NCBI RefSeq assembly: GCF_023703415.1 | Contig: NZ_JAGMTU010000002.1 | Location: 372,001 to 436,000, forward strand | Source: Microbacterium sp. USTB-Y | Lineage (GTDB): Bacteria; Actinomycetota; Actinomycetes; Actinomycetales; Microbacteriaceae | Reading direction: 5' to 3' | Length of the DNA stretch: 64,000 nt | Part shown: in pieces, positions 51,347 through 60,828 of the stretch | How positions within the stretch are numbered: position 1 is the first letter of the stretch | Layout: the number at the start of each line of letters is the position of its first letter | Translations under genes and position numbers: made by a program | The notes under the pieces: generated by a model | Databases searched by the model: none | What the model was told of the DNA's origin: nothing | What the model saw: the letters and a program-made list of their open reading frames with translations, nothing else

Positions 51347-51988
51347 ATGCTCGACATCCAGACGGTGGGCCTCGCCCCCGACTACGTCCCGTACCTCGAG
51401 GGGTGGGATCTGCAGCGACGCGTCCACGCCGACGTCGTCGCGGGTTCGCGCCCTGACACGCTCCTGCTGCTGGAGCACGAGGCCGTGTACACGGCCGGCA
51501 AGCGCACCGAGCCTCAGGAGCGCCCGCAGGACGGCACTCCTGTGGTCGACGTCGACCGCGGCGGCAAGATCACCTGGCACGGTCCGGGACAGCTCGTGGG
51601 CTATCCGATCGTGCGCCTGCCCGAGCCGATGGACGTCGTGGCGCACGTGCGCCGGCTGGAGCGACTGCTCATCGACGTGCTGCGCCCGCTGGGCGTGGAC
51701 GGATACCAGGTCGAGGGCCGCAGCGGCGTGTGGGTGCGCCGGCCGCTCAGCGAGGACAAGGTCGCGGCGATCGGCGTGCGCGTGCAGCAGGGCGTCACGA
51801 TGCACGGCTTCGCGATCAACTGCGACAACACCCTCGCGGGCTTCCGCGGGATCATCCCGTGCGGCATCACCGACGCCGGAGTGACCACCGTGAGCGAGGT
51901 CGTCGGCCGCGAGACCTCCCCCGCCGACATCGTCGACGCCGTCGCCGCGGCGTTCGCCGCCGAGTACGCGACGGAGGTGGCCGCATGA
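51347..51988 (+). CDS. lipB: Octanoyl-[ACP]:protein N-octanoyltransferase
   Basis: A 213-residue enzyme with [20 protein letters not shown], the catalytic lysine in [12 protein letters not shown] and cysteine in [12 protein letters not shown]. It transfers octanoate from ACP to lipoyl domains, the first step of lipoate synthesis. AAGGA precedes the ATG by 7 nt, and the stop overlaps the lipA start (ATGA). Confidence 0.95.
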   Translation: MLDIQTVGLAPDYVPYLEGWDLQRRVHADVVAGSRPDTLLLLEHEAVYTAGKRTEPQERPQDGTPVVDVDRGGKITWHGPGQLVGYPIVRLPEPMDVVAHVRRLERLLIDVLRPLGVDGYQVEGRSGVWVRRPLSEDKVAAIGVRVQQGVTMHGFAINCDNTLAGFRGIIPCGITDAGVTTVSEVVGRETSPADIVDAVAAAFAAEYATEVAA

Positions 51989-52974
51989 GCGCCGCCCCCG
52001 AGGGCCGCAAGCTGCTGCGCCTGGAGATCCGCAACGCCGAGACGCCGATCGAGCGCAAGCCGGAGTGGATCAAGACCAAGGCCCGGATGGGGCCGGAGTA
52101 CAAGGCGCTGCACTCGCTCGTCAAGGACGAGGGCCTGCACACGGTGTGCCAGGAGGCCGGCTGCCCGAACATCTTCGAGTGCTGGGAGGACAAGGAGGCG
52201 ACCTTCCTCATCGGCGGATCCCAGTGCACACGACGCTGCGACTTCTGCCAGATCGACACCGGCAAGCCCGACGCCTACGACACGGACGAACCGCGCCGCG
52301 TCGCCGAGAGCGTGCAGCAGATGGGCCTGCGCTACGCGACCGTCACGAGCGTCGCCCGGGACGACCTGCCCGACACCGGCGCGTGGCTCAATGCCGAGAC
52401 GGTGCGCAAGATCCACGAGCTCAACCCGAACACCGGGGTCGAGCTGCTCGCGAACGAGCACAACGCGGATCCGGCGTTCCTCGGGCAGATCTTCGACGCC
52501 CGGCCCGAGGTCTTCGCGCACAACGTCGAGACCGTTCCGCGCATCTTCAAGCGGATCCGCCCGGCGTTCCGCTACGAGCGCTCGCTCGACGTGATCACGC
52601 AGGGCCACGAAGCCGGCCTCATCACGAAGTCGAACCTCATCCTCGGCATGGGCGAAGAGCCGGAGGAGGTCGTGCAGGCGCTGCAGGACCTGCACGACGC
52701 GGGCTGCGACATCATCACCATCACCCAGTACCTGCGTCCGACGCCGCGGCACCTTCCCGTGTCGCGCTGGGTCAAGCCGGACGAATTCGTCGCCTTCAAG
52801 CAGGAGGCCGAGCGGATCGGCTTCCTCGGCGTGCTCGCCGGCCCCCTGGTGCGATCGTCCTACCGCGCCGGCCGCCTGTGGGCGCAGTCGATGATCTCGA
52901 AGGGCCGGGAGATCCCGCCTCACCTCGCGCACATCGCCGAGGGCGCCGACCTCGGCTTCGCGCAGGCCGTCTGA
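51985..52974 (+). CDS. lipA: Lipoyl synthase
   Basis: A 329-residue radical-SAM enzyme with both [4Fe-4S] motifs: [12 protein letters not shown] for the sacrificial cluster and CTRRCDFC for the SAM cluster. It inserts two sulfurs into the octanoyl group made by LipB. It is translationally coupled to lipB and followed by a hairpin. Confidence 0.96.
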   Translation: MSAAPEGRKLLRLEIRNAETPIERKPEWIKTKARMGPEYKALHSLVKDEGLHTVCQEAGCPNIFECWEDKEATFLIGGSQCTRRCDFCQIDTGKPDAYDTDEPRRVAESVQQMGLRYATVTSVARDDLPDTGAWLNAETVRKIHELNPNTGVELLANEHNADPAFLGQIFDARPEVFAHNVETVPRIFKRIRPAFRYERSLDVITQGHEAGLITKSNLILGMGEEPEEVVQALQDLHDAGCDIITITQYLRPTPRHLPVSRWVKPDEFVAFKQEAERIGFLGVLAGPLVRSSYRAGRLWAQSMISKGREIPPHLAHIAEGADLGFAQAV

Positions 52975-52983
52975 GACCCGGAT

Positions 52984-53020
52984 CGCCGGACGGGCAGCAG
53001 GGGGCCACTCCCGTCCGGCG
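52984..53020. terminator. Hairpin between convergent lipA and DUF2004-like gene
   Basis: CGCCGGACGGG (52984-52994) pairs with CCCGTCCGGCG (53010-53020). It lies between two convergent stops and can serve both strands. Confidence 0.75.
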
Positions 53021-53046
53021 GTTCGTCATTCCGACGGGCCGGCTCC

Positions 53047-53547
53047 TCAGTCGGCGCTCATGACCGACAGCACGGCGCCGTCGGATCCGAAGTTCACCAG
53101 GAGCACGTCGTCGTCGCCGTCGGCGTCGAGGGCGTACTCGAGCACCGCGAACGGCTCGCTGCCGCCGTGCTCGTCCACGAGCAGCGTCATGCTCATCAGG
53201 CGCAACGACCGGATGATGTCGACGGCCGCGTCGCCGCTGACGTCGACGAGGTAGTCGTTCAGCTCGTCGCCGTACTCCTCCTGCTGCTGCAGGATGTACT
53301 CGGTCACCTCGCTGGTGCGGTCGTCGACCTCGGACAGCATTCCGCGGCGGGCCTTGTCGTCGATGGCCTCGAGACCCGAGACGAAGGCGGCCGCGATGTC
53401 GAGCGACTCCCGCGACACGTCCTCCTGGTCGGGCGCGGTCAGGTCCACGGTGAGGGCATGGTCGCCGAACTCCACCGTCTCGGACCAGAAGATCGATCCG
53501 TCCGGTCCCGAGGACAGCAGTCCGAAGAAGTCGTGTTCGATCGCCAT
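53047..53547 (-). CDS. DUF2004-like protein
   Basis: A 166-residue acidic protein: EHDFFGLLSSGPDGSIFWSETVEFGDHALTVDL at the start and an alternating strand pattern near the end, resembling DUF2004 proteins of actinobacteria. No function is known. It lies alone between lipA and ftsY. Confidence 0.6.
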   Translation of the reverse strand: MAIEHDFFGLLSSGPDGSIFWSETVEFGDHALTVDLTAPDQEDVSRESLDIAAAFVSGLEAIDDKARRGMLSEVDDRTSEVTEYILQQQEEYGDELNDYLVDVSGDAAVDIIRSLRLMSMTLLVDEHGGSEPFAVLEYALDADGDDDVLLVNFGSDGAVLSVMSAD

Positions 53548-53615
53548 AGGCCTATAAAACCAGCCTTGCGGGCGGGACGGTAGTCCGCGCGGCGCGTGCC
53601 GGGAATCGGCTCGGA

Positions 53616-54491
53616 TCAGGAGCCCACGAGAGCCTGCACGAACACGTGCGGCGTGAAGCCGGTGAGGTCGTCGATGCCCTCGCCCTGCCCCAGGAGCTTG
53701 ACCGGGATGCCGGTGCGCTCCTGCACTGCGAGCACGAAACCGCCCTTGGCCGAGCCGTCGAGCTTGGTGAGCACCAGGCCGGTGACGCCGGCGTGCTCGA
53801 GGAATGCCTCGGCCTGGAGCACGCCGTTCTGGCCGGTCGTCGCGTCGAGCACCAGCAGCACCTCGCTGATCGGCACCTGCTTCTCGACCACCCGGCGGAT
53901 CTTGGAGAGCTCGTCCATCAGGCCGCCCTTGGTGTGCAGGCGGCCCGCCGTGTCGATGATGACGATCTCGGTGCCGTTGTTCTTCGCGTACTCGACCGTC
54001 TGGAAGGCGACCGAGGCCGGATCCTGCCCCTGCTGCTGGGGACGCACGATCGCCGCTCCCGCGCGCTGCGCCCAGGTGCCGAGCTGCTCGACCGCCGCGG
54101 CGCGGAAGGTGTCGGCCGCGCCGACCACGACGGACCGCTGGTAGCCGCGGAGGAACTTCGTGAACTTGCCGATCGTGGTCGTCTTGCCCACGCCGTTCAC
54201 GCCGACGACGAGCACCACGGCCGGACGCTCGGTGAGCTTGAGCGTCGTGTCGAACTTCGCGAAGTGCTCCTCGAGCGTCTCGCGGAGCATCCGCTGCAGA
54301 TCCTTCGGATCCGTGGTGCGATACCGCTCGACCTTCGCGCGCAGCTCGTCGACGAGGCGCTCGGTGATGTCGGGCCCGAAGTCGGCGGTGAGCAGGGCCG
54401 TCTCGAGGTCGTCCCAGGTGTCGTCGTCGATCGTGGGCTTGACGAACATGCCGCGCAGCGCGCGGCCGAGGGACCAGGACTTCTCCGCCAT
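53616..54491 (-). CDS. ftsY: Signal recognition particle receptor FtsY
   Basis: A 291-residue SRP GTPase: VVGVNGVGKTTTIGKFTKF, DTAGRLHTKGGLMDEL and TKLDGSAKGGFVLAV. The long acidic N-terminal A domain of E. coli FtsY is absent, as in many Gram-positive bacteria. It docks Ffh-ribosome complexes at the membrane. It follows smc on the same strand. Confidence 0.96.
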   Translation of the reverse strand: MAEKSWSLGRALRGMFVKPTIDDDTWDDLETALLTADFGPDITERLVDELRAKVERYRTTDPKDLQRMLRETLEEHFAKFDTTLKLTERPAVVLVVGVNGVGKTTTIGKFTKFLRGYQRSVVVGAADTFRAAAVEQLGTWAQRAGAAIVRPQQQGQDPASVAFQTVEYAKNNGTEIVIIDTAGRLHTKGGLMDELSKIRRVVEKQVPISEVLLVLDATTGQNGVLQAEAFLEHAGVTGLVLTKLDGSAKGGFVLAVQERTGIPVKLLGQGEGIDDLTGFTPHVFVQALVGS

Positions 54492-54567
54492 GCGTCCAGC
54501 CTACGGGGAGCAGCCCGGCGAACCCGGCGTGTTCGCCGAGGGCGCGCTGTCGCGGACGCGCGTGCGC

Positions 54568-57500
54568 TCAGGCGGTTGCCGCGGCAGCGCGGTCGCCGAC
54601 CCTCTGGCCGACGACCGCCGAGACGCCGTCCTGCCGCATCGAGACGCCGTAGAGCGCGTCCGCGATCTCCATCGTGCGCTTCTGGTGGGTGATCACGAGC
54701 AGCTGCGAGCTCGCGCGGAGCTGCTCGAACACCGTCAGCAGACGCCCGAGGTTCGCGTCGTCCAGCGCCGCCTCCACCTCGTCGAGGATGTAGAACGGGC
54801 TCGGGCGCGCCTTGAAGATCGCCACGAGCAGGGCCACGGCCGCGAGCGACCTCTCGCCGCCGGAGAGCAGCGAGAGCCGCTCGATCTTCTTGCCGACGGG
54901 GCGCACCGCGACCTCGATGCCGGTGTTCAGCAGGTCGTCGGGGTTGGTCAGCGAGATGCTTCCGGCGCCGCCCGGGAAGAGCAGCGGGAACACCTCGCCG
55001 AACGCCTGCCGGGTGTCCTCGAACGCCGACGCGAAGATCGTCTGCATCCGCTCGTCCAGCTCGGCGATGATCGTCAGCAGATCCTGACGCGTCTTGGTGA
55101 GGTCGGCGAGCTGCTCCGTGAGGAAGGCGTGCCGCTGCTCGAGAGCGGCGAACTCCTCGAGCGCGAGCGGGTTCACCCGACCGAGCTGGGCGAGCTTGCG
55201 CTCGGCCTCCTGCAGCCGGCGCTGCTGGATGCGCCGATCGAAGGGGATCCCGGTGGGGACGACATCCGCCTCCGCGGCGTCCGCCGCCTCGACGAGGTCG
55301 TCCGGCTCGGCGGCGAGAAGCACCGCGTCACGGGGAACCAGCTGATCCGGGCCGTATTCCGCGACCAGGATGTCTTCGTCCAGGGCGAGCTCCGACTGCA
55401 CGCGCTCGAGGAGGCTGGTCAGGTGCAGCTTCTTCTCGTGGATCTGCAGCTCGAGCCCGTGGACGCTCTCCGTCAGCCCTGCCAGGCGTTCGCGGATCGA
55501 CGAATCCTGGCGGCGCAGCTCGCCGAGCTCCTGATTCTGCGCCGAACGCGCGGCTTCCGCCGCGGCGAGGGCGACGCGCGCCTCGGCGACCGAGCGGTCG
55601 ATCGAATCCAGGATCCGAGGCAGCTCCGCTGCGACCCCGGAGGCCGTCTCGCGCTGGGCGCGCCGGATCACCGCGCGGCGGGCCGCCTCCGCGGCCGCCT
55701 CGCGCTCCCGCTCGCGCTGCCGCTCGAGCGACGTCACCCTGGTCTGCGCGGCGCGCACGCGCTCCCGCAGGGTCTCGATGCCCAGGCGCGCCTCCATCTC
55801 GGTCTCCCGCGCCGCCTCCAGCGCCTCCAGCAGCCCCTCGCGGGCGGAGGCGTCCAGCACCGGCCGGGGCGCGGCCTCCGCGGCGGCCAGGGCGTCCTTG
55901 ACGGCATCGGCGTTCGCCTCGGCGTCCGCGACGGCGGACTGAGCCTGCTCCAGGCCCGCCTCGAGGCGATCGCACTCCGCGATCGCGGATTCGTGCTGCA
56001 CGCTGACGCGGTTCACCTGCTCGGTGTGCGCGGCCAGGGCCGCATCGTGCTCGCGCAGGGTGCGCAGGGCGTCCCGGGAGACCCGGCGCGCCGTCTCCAG
56101 CGCCTGGGTTCCGTCCTCGCGGGCCTCGCGCAGCGAGTCGACGACGACGCGCACCTCGCCCAGCCGGTCGACGGCGGCGTCGCGCTCCGCGACCAGCTCG
56201 AGCCGCGACCGCTCCCCTCCCGATCCGGTGTGCAGGGTGTGCGCGGTGAGCACCTCGCCCGCCTTCGTCACCACGGTGAGCGGCACGCCGGCCGCGGCGA
56301 CCGCGGCCGCGTGCGCCGATCGGGCCGCCGTCAGGTCCTCCACGATCACGACATGCGACAGGATGCCGAGGACACCCGGCGGTGCCGTCACCACCTCGGT
56401 CGCCGGAGTGGCCCCGGCGATCCGGGCATCGGACACCGCCGCGGCCGCGCCTTCGGCGATGACGATGTCGTACGCCCCCGCAGCCTCGCCGTCGGCGGCG
56501 ACGGCGAAGGCCGCCGCGACGTCGTCGACCAGGACGCCTTCGGCGAGGGGCCCGAGCACGGCCGCGATCGCCGCTTCATAGCCGGGCGTGACCTGCACCG
56601 CATCGCCCACGAGTCCGCGCACGCCGGCGAGCCCCGCGGCGACGATCTCGGCCGCGCCGCCCGTGACGGCGATCGCGCTTCCCAGCGCCGCGGCCTTCGC
56701 CGTGAGCGCCTCCGATTCCCGCTCGGCGGCGTGCAGCCGCTCGCGCAGGCCCTCGAGCTCCCCTTCTGCGGCGACGGCGCGAGCCTGCGCCCGCTCGTAG
56801 GCCTCGGCATGCTCGGCGGCGGTGCCCTCGGGGGCCTCGCCCTCCTCGATCCGCTCCCGCGCCTCGGCGGCTTCGCGGCGACGCTGATGAGCCGCTTCCA
56901 GGGCGTTCTCCTGTCGCAGCACGGCACCGCGGACGGCGGCCAGGGCCGAGGCCGCGGCCTCCGCCTGTCCGCGCAGCGTCGTCAGGCGCATGTCGTGCGC
57001 CGACACGAGGGCGCTCTGCTCGGCGATGTCCACATCGAGGGCGTCGAGCTCCGCACGGGCCTCGGCGACGCCCCGCGTCGCCTGCTGGGCGGCGTCCTGT
57101 GCACGACCGATGCCCGAGGAGATCTCCTCGACTTCGTCCTTGGCCTCGTCGATCGTCGCCTGGGTGACGGTCACCGCGGTCACCGCGTCGTCCTCATCGG
57201 TCCCGAGCAGCGCAAGACGCTGGTTGGCGAGGGTGAACAGGCCGCGCGTGCGCTCCTGCACCTGCTCGAGACCGAACGCGATGCGGCGCGCCTCGTCGAC
57301 CGCGACCGAGTTCTGCAGCCCTTCGAGCCGCGTGATCTCCGCGCGGATGAGGTCGCCCTGCTCGCTCAGCACGACGCGCTCCGCATGGCGCTCGTGCTCG
57401 TTGCGCGTGTGATCGGCGAGGGCCGAGCGCAGGGTCACAACGTCGTCGGCGAAGATCCGGGCCTTGGCGTCCCGCACGACGGCGGCGATGGTCTGGGCCT

Positions 57501-58140
57501 CCCGGGCGATCTCGGCCTGGCGCCCGAGCGGCTTGAGCTGACGGCGGATCTCCCCGGCCAGATCGCTGAGGCGCGTGAGGTTCGTCTCCATCGCGTCGAG
57601 CTTGCGGAGGGTCTTCTCCTTGCGGCGCCGGTGCTTGAGGATCCCCGCCGCCTCCTCGATGAAACCGCGCCGGTCCTCCGGCGAGGCCTGCAGCACGGTG
57701 TCCAGACGCCCCTGGCCGACGATGACATGCATCTCGCGTCCGAGGCCGGAGTCGCTGAGCAGTTCCTGGACGTCGAGCAGGCGGCAGCCCTCGCCGTTGA
57801 TGGCGTACTCGCTCGATCCGTTGCGGAACAGGGTCCGGCTGATCGTCACCTCGGCATACTCGATCGGCAGCGCGCCGTCGCTGTTGTCGATCGTGAGCTG
57901 CACCTCGGCGCGCCCCAGCGGGCCCCGCGTCGACGTACCGGCGAAGATGACGTCCTCCATCTTGCCGCCGCGCAGGGTCTTCGCCCCCTGCTCGCCCATG
58001 ACCCAGGCGAGGGCGTCGACGACGTTGGACTTCCCGGAGCCGTTCGGTCCGACGATGCAGGTGACGCCCGGCTCGAAGGCGAACGTCGTCGGCTGCGCGA
58101 AGGACTTGAACCCCTTGAGGGTCAGGCTCTTCAGATGCAT
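54568..58140 (-). CDS. smc: Chromosome segregation protein SMC
   Basis: A 1190-residue SMC: Walker A IVGPNGSGKSN near residue 32, two long coiled coils, a hinge around 500-650 (GVRGLVGDAVQVTPGYEAAIAAVLG), the signature LSGGERSLAAVAL and Walker B FYILDEVEAALDD near the end. With ScpA/B it folds the chromosome from ParB sites. ATG 58140 is preferred; a GTG two codons upstream is possible. Confidence 0.96.
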   Translation of the reverse strand: MHLKSLTLKGFKSFAQPTTFAFEPGVTCIVGPNGSGKSNVVDALAWVMGEQGAKTLRGGKMEDVIFAGTSTRGPLGRAEVQLTIDNSDGALPIEYAEVTISRTLFRNGSSEYAINGEGCRLLDVQELLSDSGLGREMHVIVGQGRLDTVLQASPEDRRGFIEEAAGILKHRRRKEKTLRKLDAMETNLTRLSDLAGEIRRQLKPLGRQAEIAREAQTIAAVVRDAKARIFADDVVTLRSALADHTRNEHERHAERVVLSEQGDLIRAEITRLEGLQNSVAVDEARRIAFGLEQVQERTRGLFTLANQRLALLGTDEDDAVTAVTVTQATIDEAKDEVEEISSGIGRAQDAAQQATRGVAEARAELDALDVDIAEQSALVSAHDMRLTTLRGQAEAAASALAAVRGAVLRQENALEAAHQRRREAAEARERIEEGEAPEGTAAEHAEAYERAQARAVAAEGELEGLRERLHAAERESEALTAKAAALGSAIAVTGGAAEIVAAGLAGVRGLVGDAVQVTPGYEAAIAAVLGPLAEGVLVDDVAAAFAVAADGEAAGAYDIVIAEGAAAAVSDARIAGATPATEVVTAPPGVLGILSHVVIVEDLTAARSAHAAAVAAAGVPLTVVTKAGEVLTAHTLHTGSGGERSRLELVAERDAAVDRLGEVRVVVDSLREAREDGTQALETARRVSRDALRTLREHDAALAAHTEQVNRVSVQHESAIAECDRLEAGLEQAQSAVADAEANADAVKDALAAAEAAPRPVLDASAREGLLEALEAARETEMEARLGIETLRERVRAAQTRVTSLERQREREREAAAEAARRAVIRRAQRETASGVAAELPRILDSIDRSVAEARVALAAAEAARSAQNQELGELRRQDSSIRERLAGLTESVHGLELQIHEKKLHLTSLLERVQSELALDEDILVAEYGPDQLVPRDAVLLAAEPDDLVEAADAAEADVVPTGIPFDRRIQQRRLQEAERKLAQLGRVNPLALEEFAALEQRHAFLTEQLADLTKTRQDLLTIIAELDERMQTIFASAFEDTRQAFGEVFPLLFPGGAGSISLTNPDDLLNTGIEVAVRPVGKKIERLSLLSGGERSLAAVALLVAIFKARPSPFYILDEVEAALDDANLGRLLTVFEQLRASSQLLVITHQKRTMEIADALYGVSMRQDGVSAVVGQRVGDRAAAATA

Positions 58141-58245
58141 GGGCACGCTCGACGTTCGGCGGAGTTCACGGCCTCTACGCTATCGCGGCCCCTCCCCGCC
58201 TCCGCGCGGGAAACGCCCGAGGTCCAGGGATTTCTGAGTGTCGGC

Positions 58246-58275
58246 TTGACGCTTCCTGTGAAGCTCCGCTAGCGT
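58246..58275 (+). promoter_or_regulatory. Predicted promoter of the small-peptide operon
   Basis: TTGACG (58246-58251) and TAGCGT (58270-58275) are separated by 18 nt, a fair vegetative promoter, about 33 nt before the 30-residue ORF start. Confidence 0.55.
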
Positions 58276-58308
58276 GACAACCCGAGCCGAGAAAGGAGGT
58301 TGCCGATC

Positions 58309-58401
58309 ATGATGAACATCCGCATTGCATTCACCCCATCCCGTGGGATCGATGCGTCCTCGGCGACTTCCGCCGGCCTGCGCGTGCGTTTCGCCGCGTA
58401 A
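58309..58401 (+). CDS. 30-residue ORF with near-perfect Shine-Dalgarno
   Basis: ATG 58309 (or 58312) opens a 30-residue frame, MMNIRIAFTPSRGID..., ending LRVRFAA at TAA 58401. GAAAGGAGGT lies 9 nt upstream, the strongest ribosome site I found in the window, and a TTGACG/TAGCGT promoter lies just before it. The peptide is basic with no helix or signal evident. It could be a leader peptide for the genes after 58653 or a small functional protein. I recognise no family. Confidence 0.55.
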   Translation: MMNIRIAFTPSRGIDASSATSAGLRVRFAA

Positions 58402-58518
58402 CAGGCGCATTCTCCCCCGCTCCGGCTTGAGGCCGGCCTGACGCCTCGTGCGTCCGCGATCCGATCCGCGATCCTCGCGTCGATCTCCGATCGCCTCACC
58501 TGATCCGGGACACCTGTC

Positions 58519-58540
58519 TCCGGATCCACGCCGATCCGGA
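58519..58540 (+). other. Hairpin in the 250-nt leader region
   Basis: TCCGGATC (58519-58526) and GATCCGGA (58533-58540) pair around CACGCC. It lies between the 30-residue ORF and the 92-residue gene, in a stretch (58402-58652) that otherwise shows repeated GATCCG words and no gene. It could be an attenuator or RNA-stability element; no U-tract follows. Confidence 0.45.
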
Positions 58541-58652
58541 CACCGCGTCCTGGATCCGGCTCCCTCACCCGTGACACGTCGCGGCACCCCACCGGGCGAC
58601 CGCGCCGTGGAGCGAAACCGCCTTCCGGCACGACCAACGAAAGCGAACCACC

Positions 58653-58931
58653 GTGAACACCGCATTGCACGCTTCGCCTCCCACCGAGTCGACGCAGAGC
58701 GCTCTCCCCGAGCGCGACCTGTCCATCCAGCTCCCCCGCGAGGAGGAGCTCCGCAACCTGTCGTTCGCCCAGCGAGTGGCCCTGCGCGTCGCCCTGCACC
58801 TCATCGTGCGGACACGTCCTGCGGCGCAGGACCGGGCTCGGGCCGCTCAGGCCGCGTCCCGTCGCCTCCGCCTCCTGGAGCAGGACGAGGCCGACCGCCT
58901 GTCCCGCAGCGCGACGCGGCAGGTGCTCTGA
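58653..58931 (+). CDS. 92-residue helical protein of unknown function
   Basis: Starting at GTG 58653, this protein has a polar N-terminal part and a helical, Arg/Ala-rich C-terminal half (FAQRVALRVALHLIVRTR, ARAAQAASRRLRLLEQDEADRL). It is linked to the GNAT gene by TGATG, so it is translated just before it. The ribosome site is weak. No family is recognised. Confidence 0.65.
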   Translation: MNTALHASPPTESTQSALPERDLSIQLPREEELRNLSFAQRVALRVALHLIVRTRPAAQDRARAAQAASRRLRLLEQDEADRLSRSATRQVL

Positions 58932-60037
58932 TGACCGACGCCGGCACCGCCGACCCGATCATCGCCCTCACCGCCGGCGCGACCCTGCATCCGCTCGTGC
59001 TCCCCGCACGGGCGGATGCAGGGTCCTCCCCCGCGTTCCGTGCCTATGCCGAGGTCCGCAACCGCTGCCTCGAGGAGGCCTCCGGCCGCGACGACGACAG
59101 CTTCACCGCCGACGAGCTGCTTCCGCTGCTCACCTCGGACGCCCACACGCACCGCCGCCAGTGGCGGATCGTCCGCGGGGAACGCACCATCGGGGTGGCC
59201 TTCCTGAACATCTCGCGCGACGGCGCCGGAGACACCGCCATGTCGGCGATCAGCATGCTCCGCGAGGAGCAGGGCCGGGGCATCGCGACCGCGGTCGCCG
59301 GCCACCTGGAGCCGCTCGCGCGGGCCGAGGGCATGCGCACCCTCCAGATGTGGACCGAGCACCTCTCCTCGGGCGAACCGGCCCTGGAGCCGCCGACGGG
59401 CTTCGGCAGCGTCCCCCGCGATCACACCGCGCGCTTCCTCCTCGCCCAGGGCTGGACCCTGGAGCAGGTCGACCGCGTCAGCGAGTACCGCTGGGACGGG
59501 GACGACCGCCTCCTCGGGCTGCGAGCCGCCGCGGAAGAAGCCGCATCCGGCTACCGCGTCGTGCAATGGCTGCTGCCCACGCCCGAGGCCTTCGTCGACG
59601 GGTACGCGTGGATGAAGTCCCGCATGTCCACCGACGCCCCGGACGCCGACATGGACTCGCCGGAGGAGACCTGGGACGCCGACCGCGTCCGCGAGCAGGA
59701 CTCCCGCTGGCTCGACATGGGCCACACCGTTCAGGTCACCGCGGCCCAGCACATCGAGACCGGCGAGCTCTGCGCGTACAACGAGCTCTCCCTCAAGGGC
59801 GCCGACGACAGCGTGACCCAGCAGAACGACACCCTCGTGCTCGCGGAGCACCGCGGCCACCGGCTGGGCCTGCTCGTGAAGACCGCCGGTCTGCTCTCCT
59901 GGCATGAGCGCCACCCGCGCTCGCAGCGCGTCGTCACCTACAACGCAGAGGAGAACCGCCCGATGCTGTCCATCAACGAGCAGCTCGGATTCGCGCCGAT
60001 CGGATACGGCGGCGCCTGGAAGAAGGTGCTGGACTGA
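58931..60037 (+). CDS. GNAT-family acetyltransferase (two-domain)
   Basis: A 368-residue protein with two GNAT-like regions: AISMLREEQGRGIATAVAGHLEPLA near 115 carries the R/Q-x-x-G-x-G/A acetyl-CoA motif, and NDTLVLAEHRGHRLGLLVK near 305 carries a second (HRGHRLG). Such tandem GNATs act on small molecules; the substrate is unknown. Translation is coupled to the 92-residue gene. Confidence 0.85.
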   Translation: MTDAGTADPIIALTAGATLHPLVLPARADAGSSPAFRAYAEVRNRCLEEASGRDDDSFTADELLPLLTSDAHTHRRQWRIVRGERTIGVAFLNISRDGAGDTAMSAISMLREEQGRGIATAVAGHLEPLARAEGMRTLQMWTEHLSSGEPALEPPTGFGSVPRDHTARFLLAQGWTLEQVDRVSEYRWDGDDRLLGLRAAAEEAASGYRVVQWLLPTPEAFVDGYAWMKSRMSTDAPDADMDSPEETWDADRVREQDSRWLDMGHTVQVTAAQHIETGELCAYNELSLKGADDSVTQQNDTLVLAEHRGHRLGLLVKTAGLLSWHERHPRSQRVVTYNAEENRPMLSINEQLGFAPIGYGGAWKKVLD

Positions 60038-60132
60038 TCGCTCGCCAGGATCATCCCGCAGGATGACGTCCCGGCGCGATCCTCACTCCCCGGACCGATG
60101 ATCCGCCCGACGGCGCCGGCCAGGCTGGAGGC

Positions 60133-60828
60133 ATGAGCACAGCAGTCGTCGAAGCACAGGGTCTGATCAAGTCGTTCGGATCCACCCGAGCCCTCGCCGG
60201 GGTGGACCTCCGGATCGCCTCCGGCGAATCCGTCGCGATCATGGGAGCATCCGGATCCGGGAAGACGACCCTGCTGCACGTGCTCGCCGGGATCACCCGG
60301 CCCGATGGGGGCCGCGTGACGTTCCTGCCGCCCGCCGGGGGCGTCGTCGAGGTGAGCGCACTGAGCGAATCGGCGCGGTCCCGGCTGCGCCGCGAGTCGT
60401 TCGGGTTCGTGTTCCAGCAGGGACTGCTGATGCCCGAGCTCACCGCCGTGGAGAACGTCGCGCTCGCGGCGATGATCACCGGGGTCTCCCGTGCCGAGGC
60501 GACGCAGCGCGCGGCCGGGTGGCTCGCGGCTCTCGGACTGCAGGGCATGGAGGATCGCCGGATCGGCGAGCTCTCCGGAGGCCAGGCCCAGCGCGTCGCG
60601 ATCGCCCGCGCCCAGGTCACGGGGGCGAGCGTCGTGTTCGCGGACGAGCCGACCGGCGCGCTGGACTCGACGACGTCGTCGGAGGTCATGGACGCGCTGC
60701 TCTGGTCGACCACCGGGCAGGGCCGCACGCTCGTCGTCGTCACGCACGACCCGCAGGTCGCCGCGCGCTGCTCCCGGACCATCGCGGTCCGCGACGGTCG
60801 CGTGCTGGGCTCGGCGGTCGCCGCATGA
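60133..60828 (+). CDS. ABC transporter ATP-binding protein (MacB/LolD type)
   Basis: A 231-residue ATPase: Walker A GASGSGKTTLLH, Q-loop GFVFQQGLLMPELT, signature LSGGQAQRVAIARA, Walker B VVFADEPTGALDS and H-loop VVVTHD. The type fits FtsX-like exporters. It overlaps the permease gene by ATGA. Confidence 0.93.
   Translation: MSTAVVEAQGLIKSFGSTRALAGVDLRIASGESVAIMGASGSGKTTLLHVLAGITRPDGGRVTFLPPAGGVVEVSALSESARSRLRRESFGFVFQQGLLMPELTAVENVALAAMITGVSRAEATQRAAGWLAALGLQGMEDRRIGELSGGQAQRVAIARAQVTGASVVFADEPTGALDSTTSSEVMDALLWSTTGQGRTLVVVTHDPQVAARCSRTIAVRDGRVLGSAVAA

Noticed and set aside
54160-58272. A 1370-codon rightward frame opposite smc and ftsY
   Set aside because: It is a high-GC mirror frame; the opposite strand encodes SMC with all motifs.
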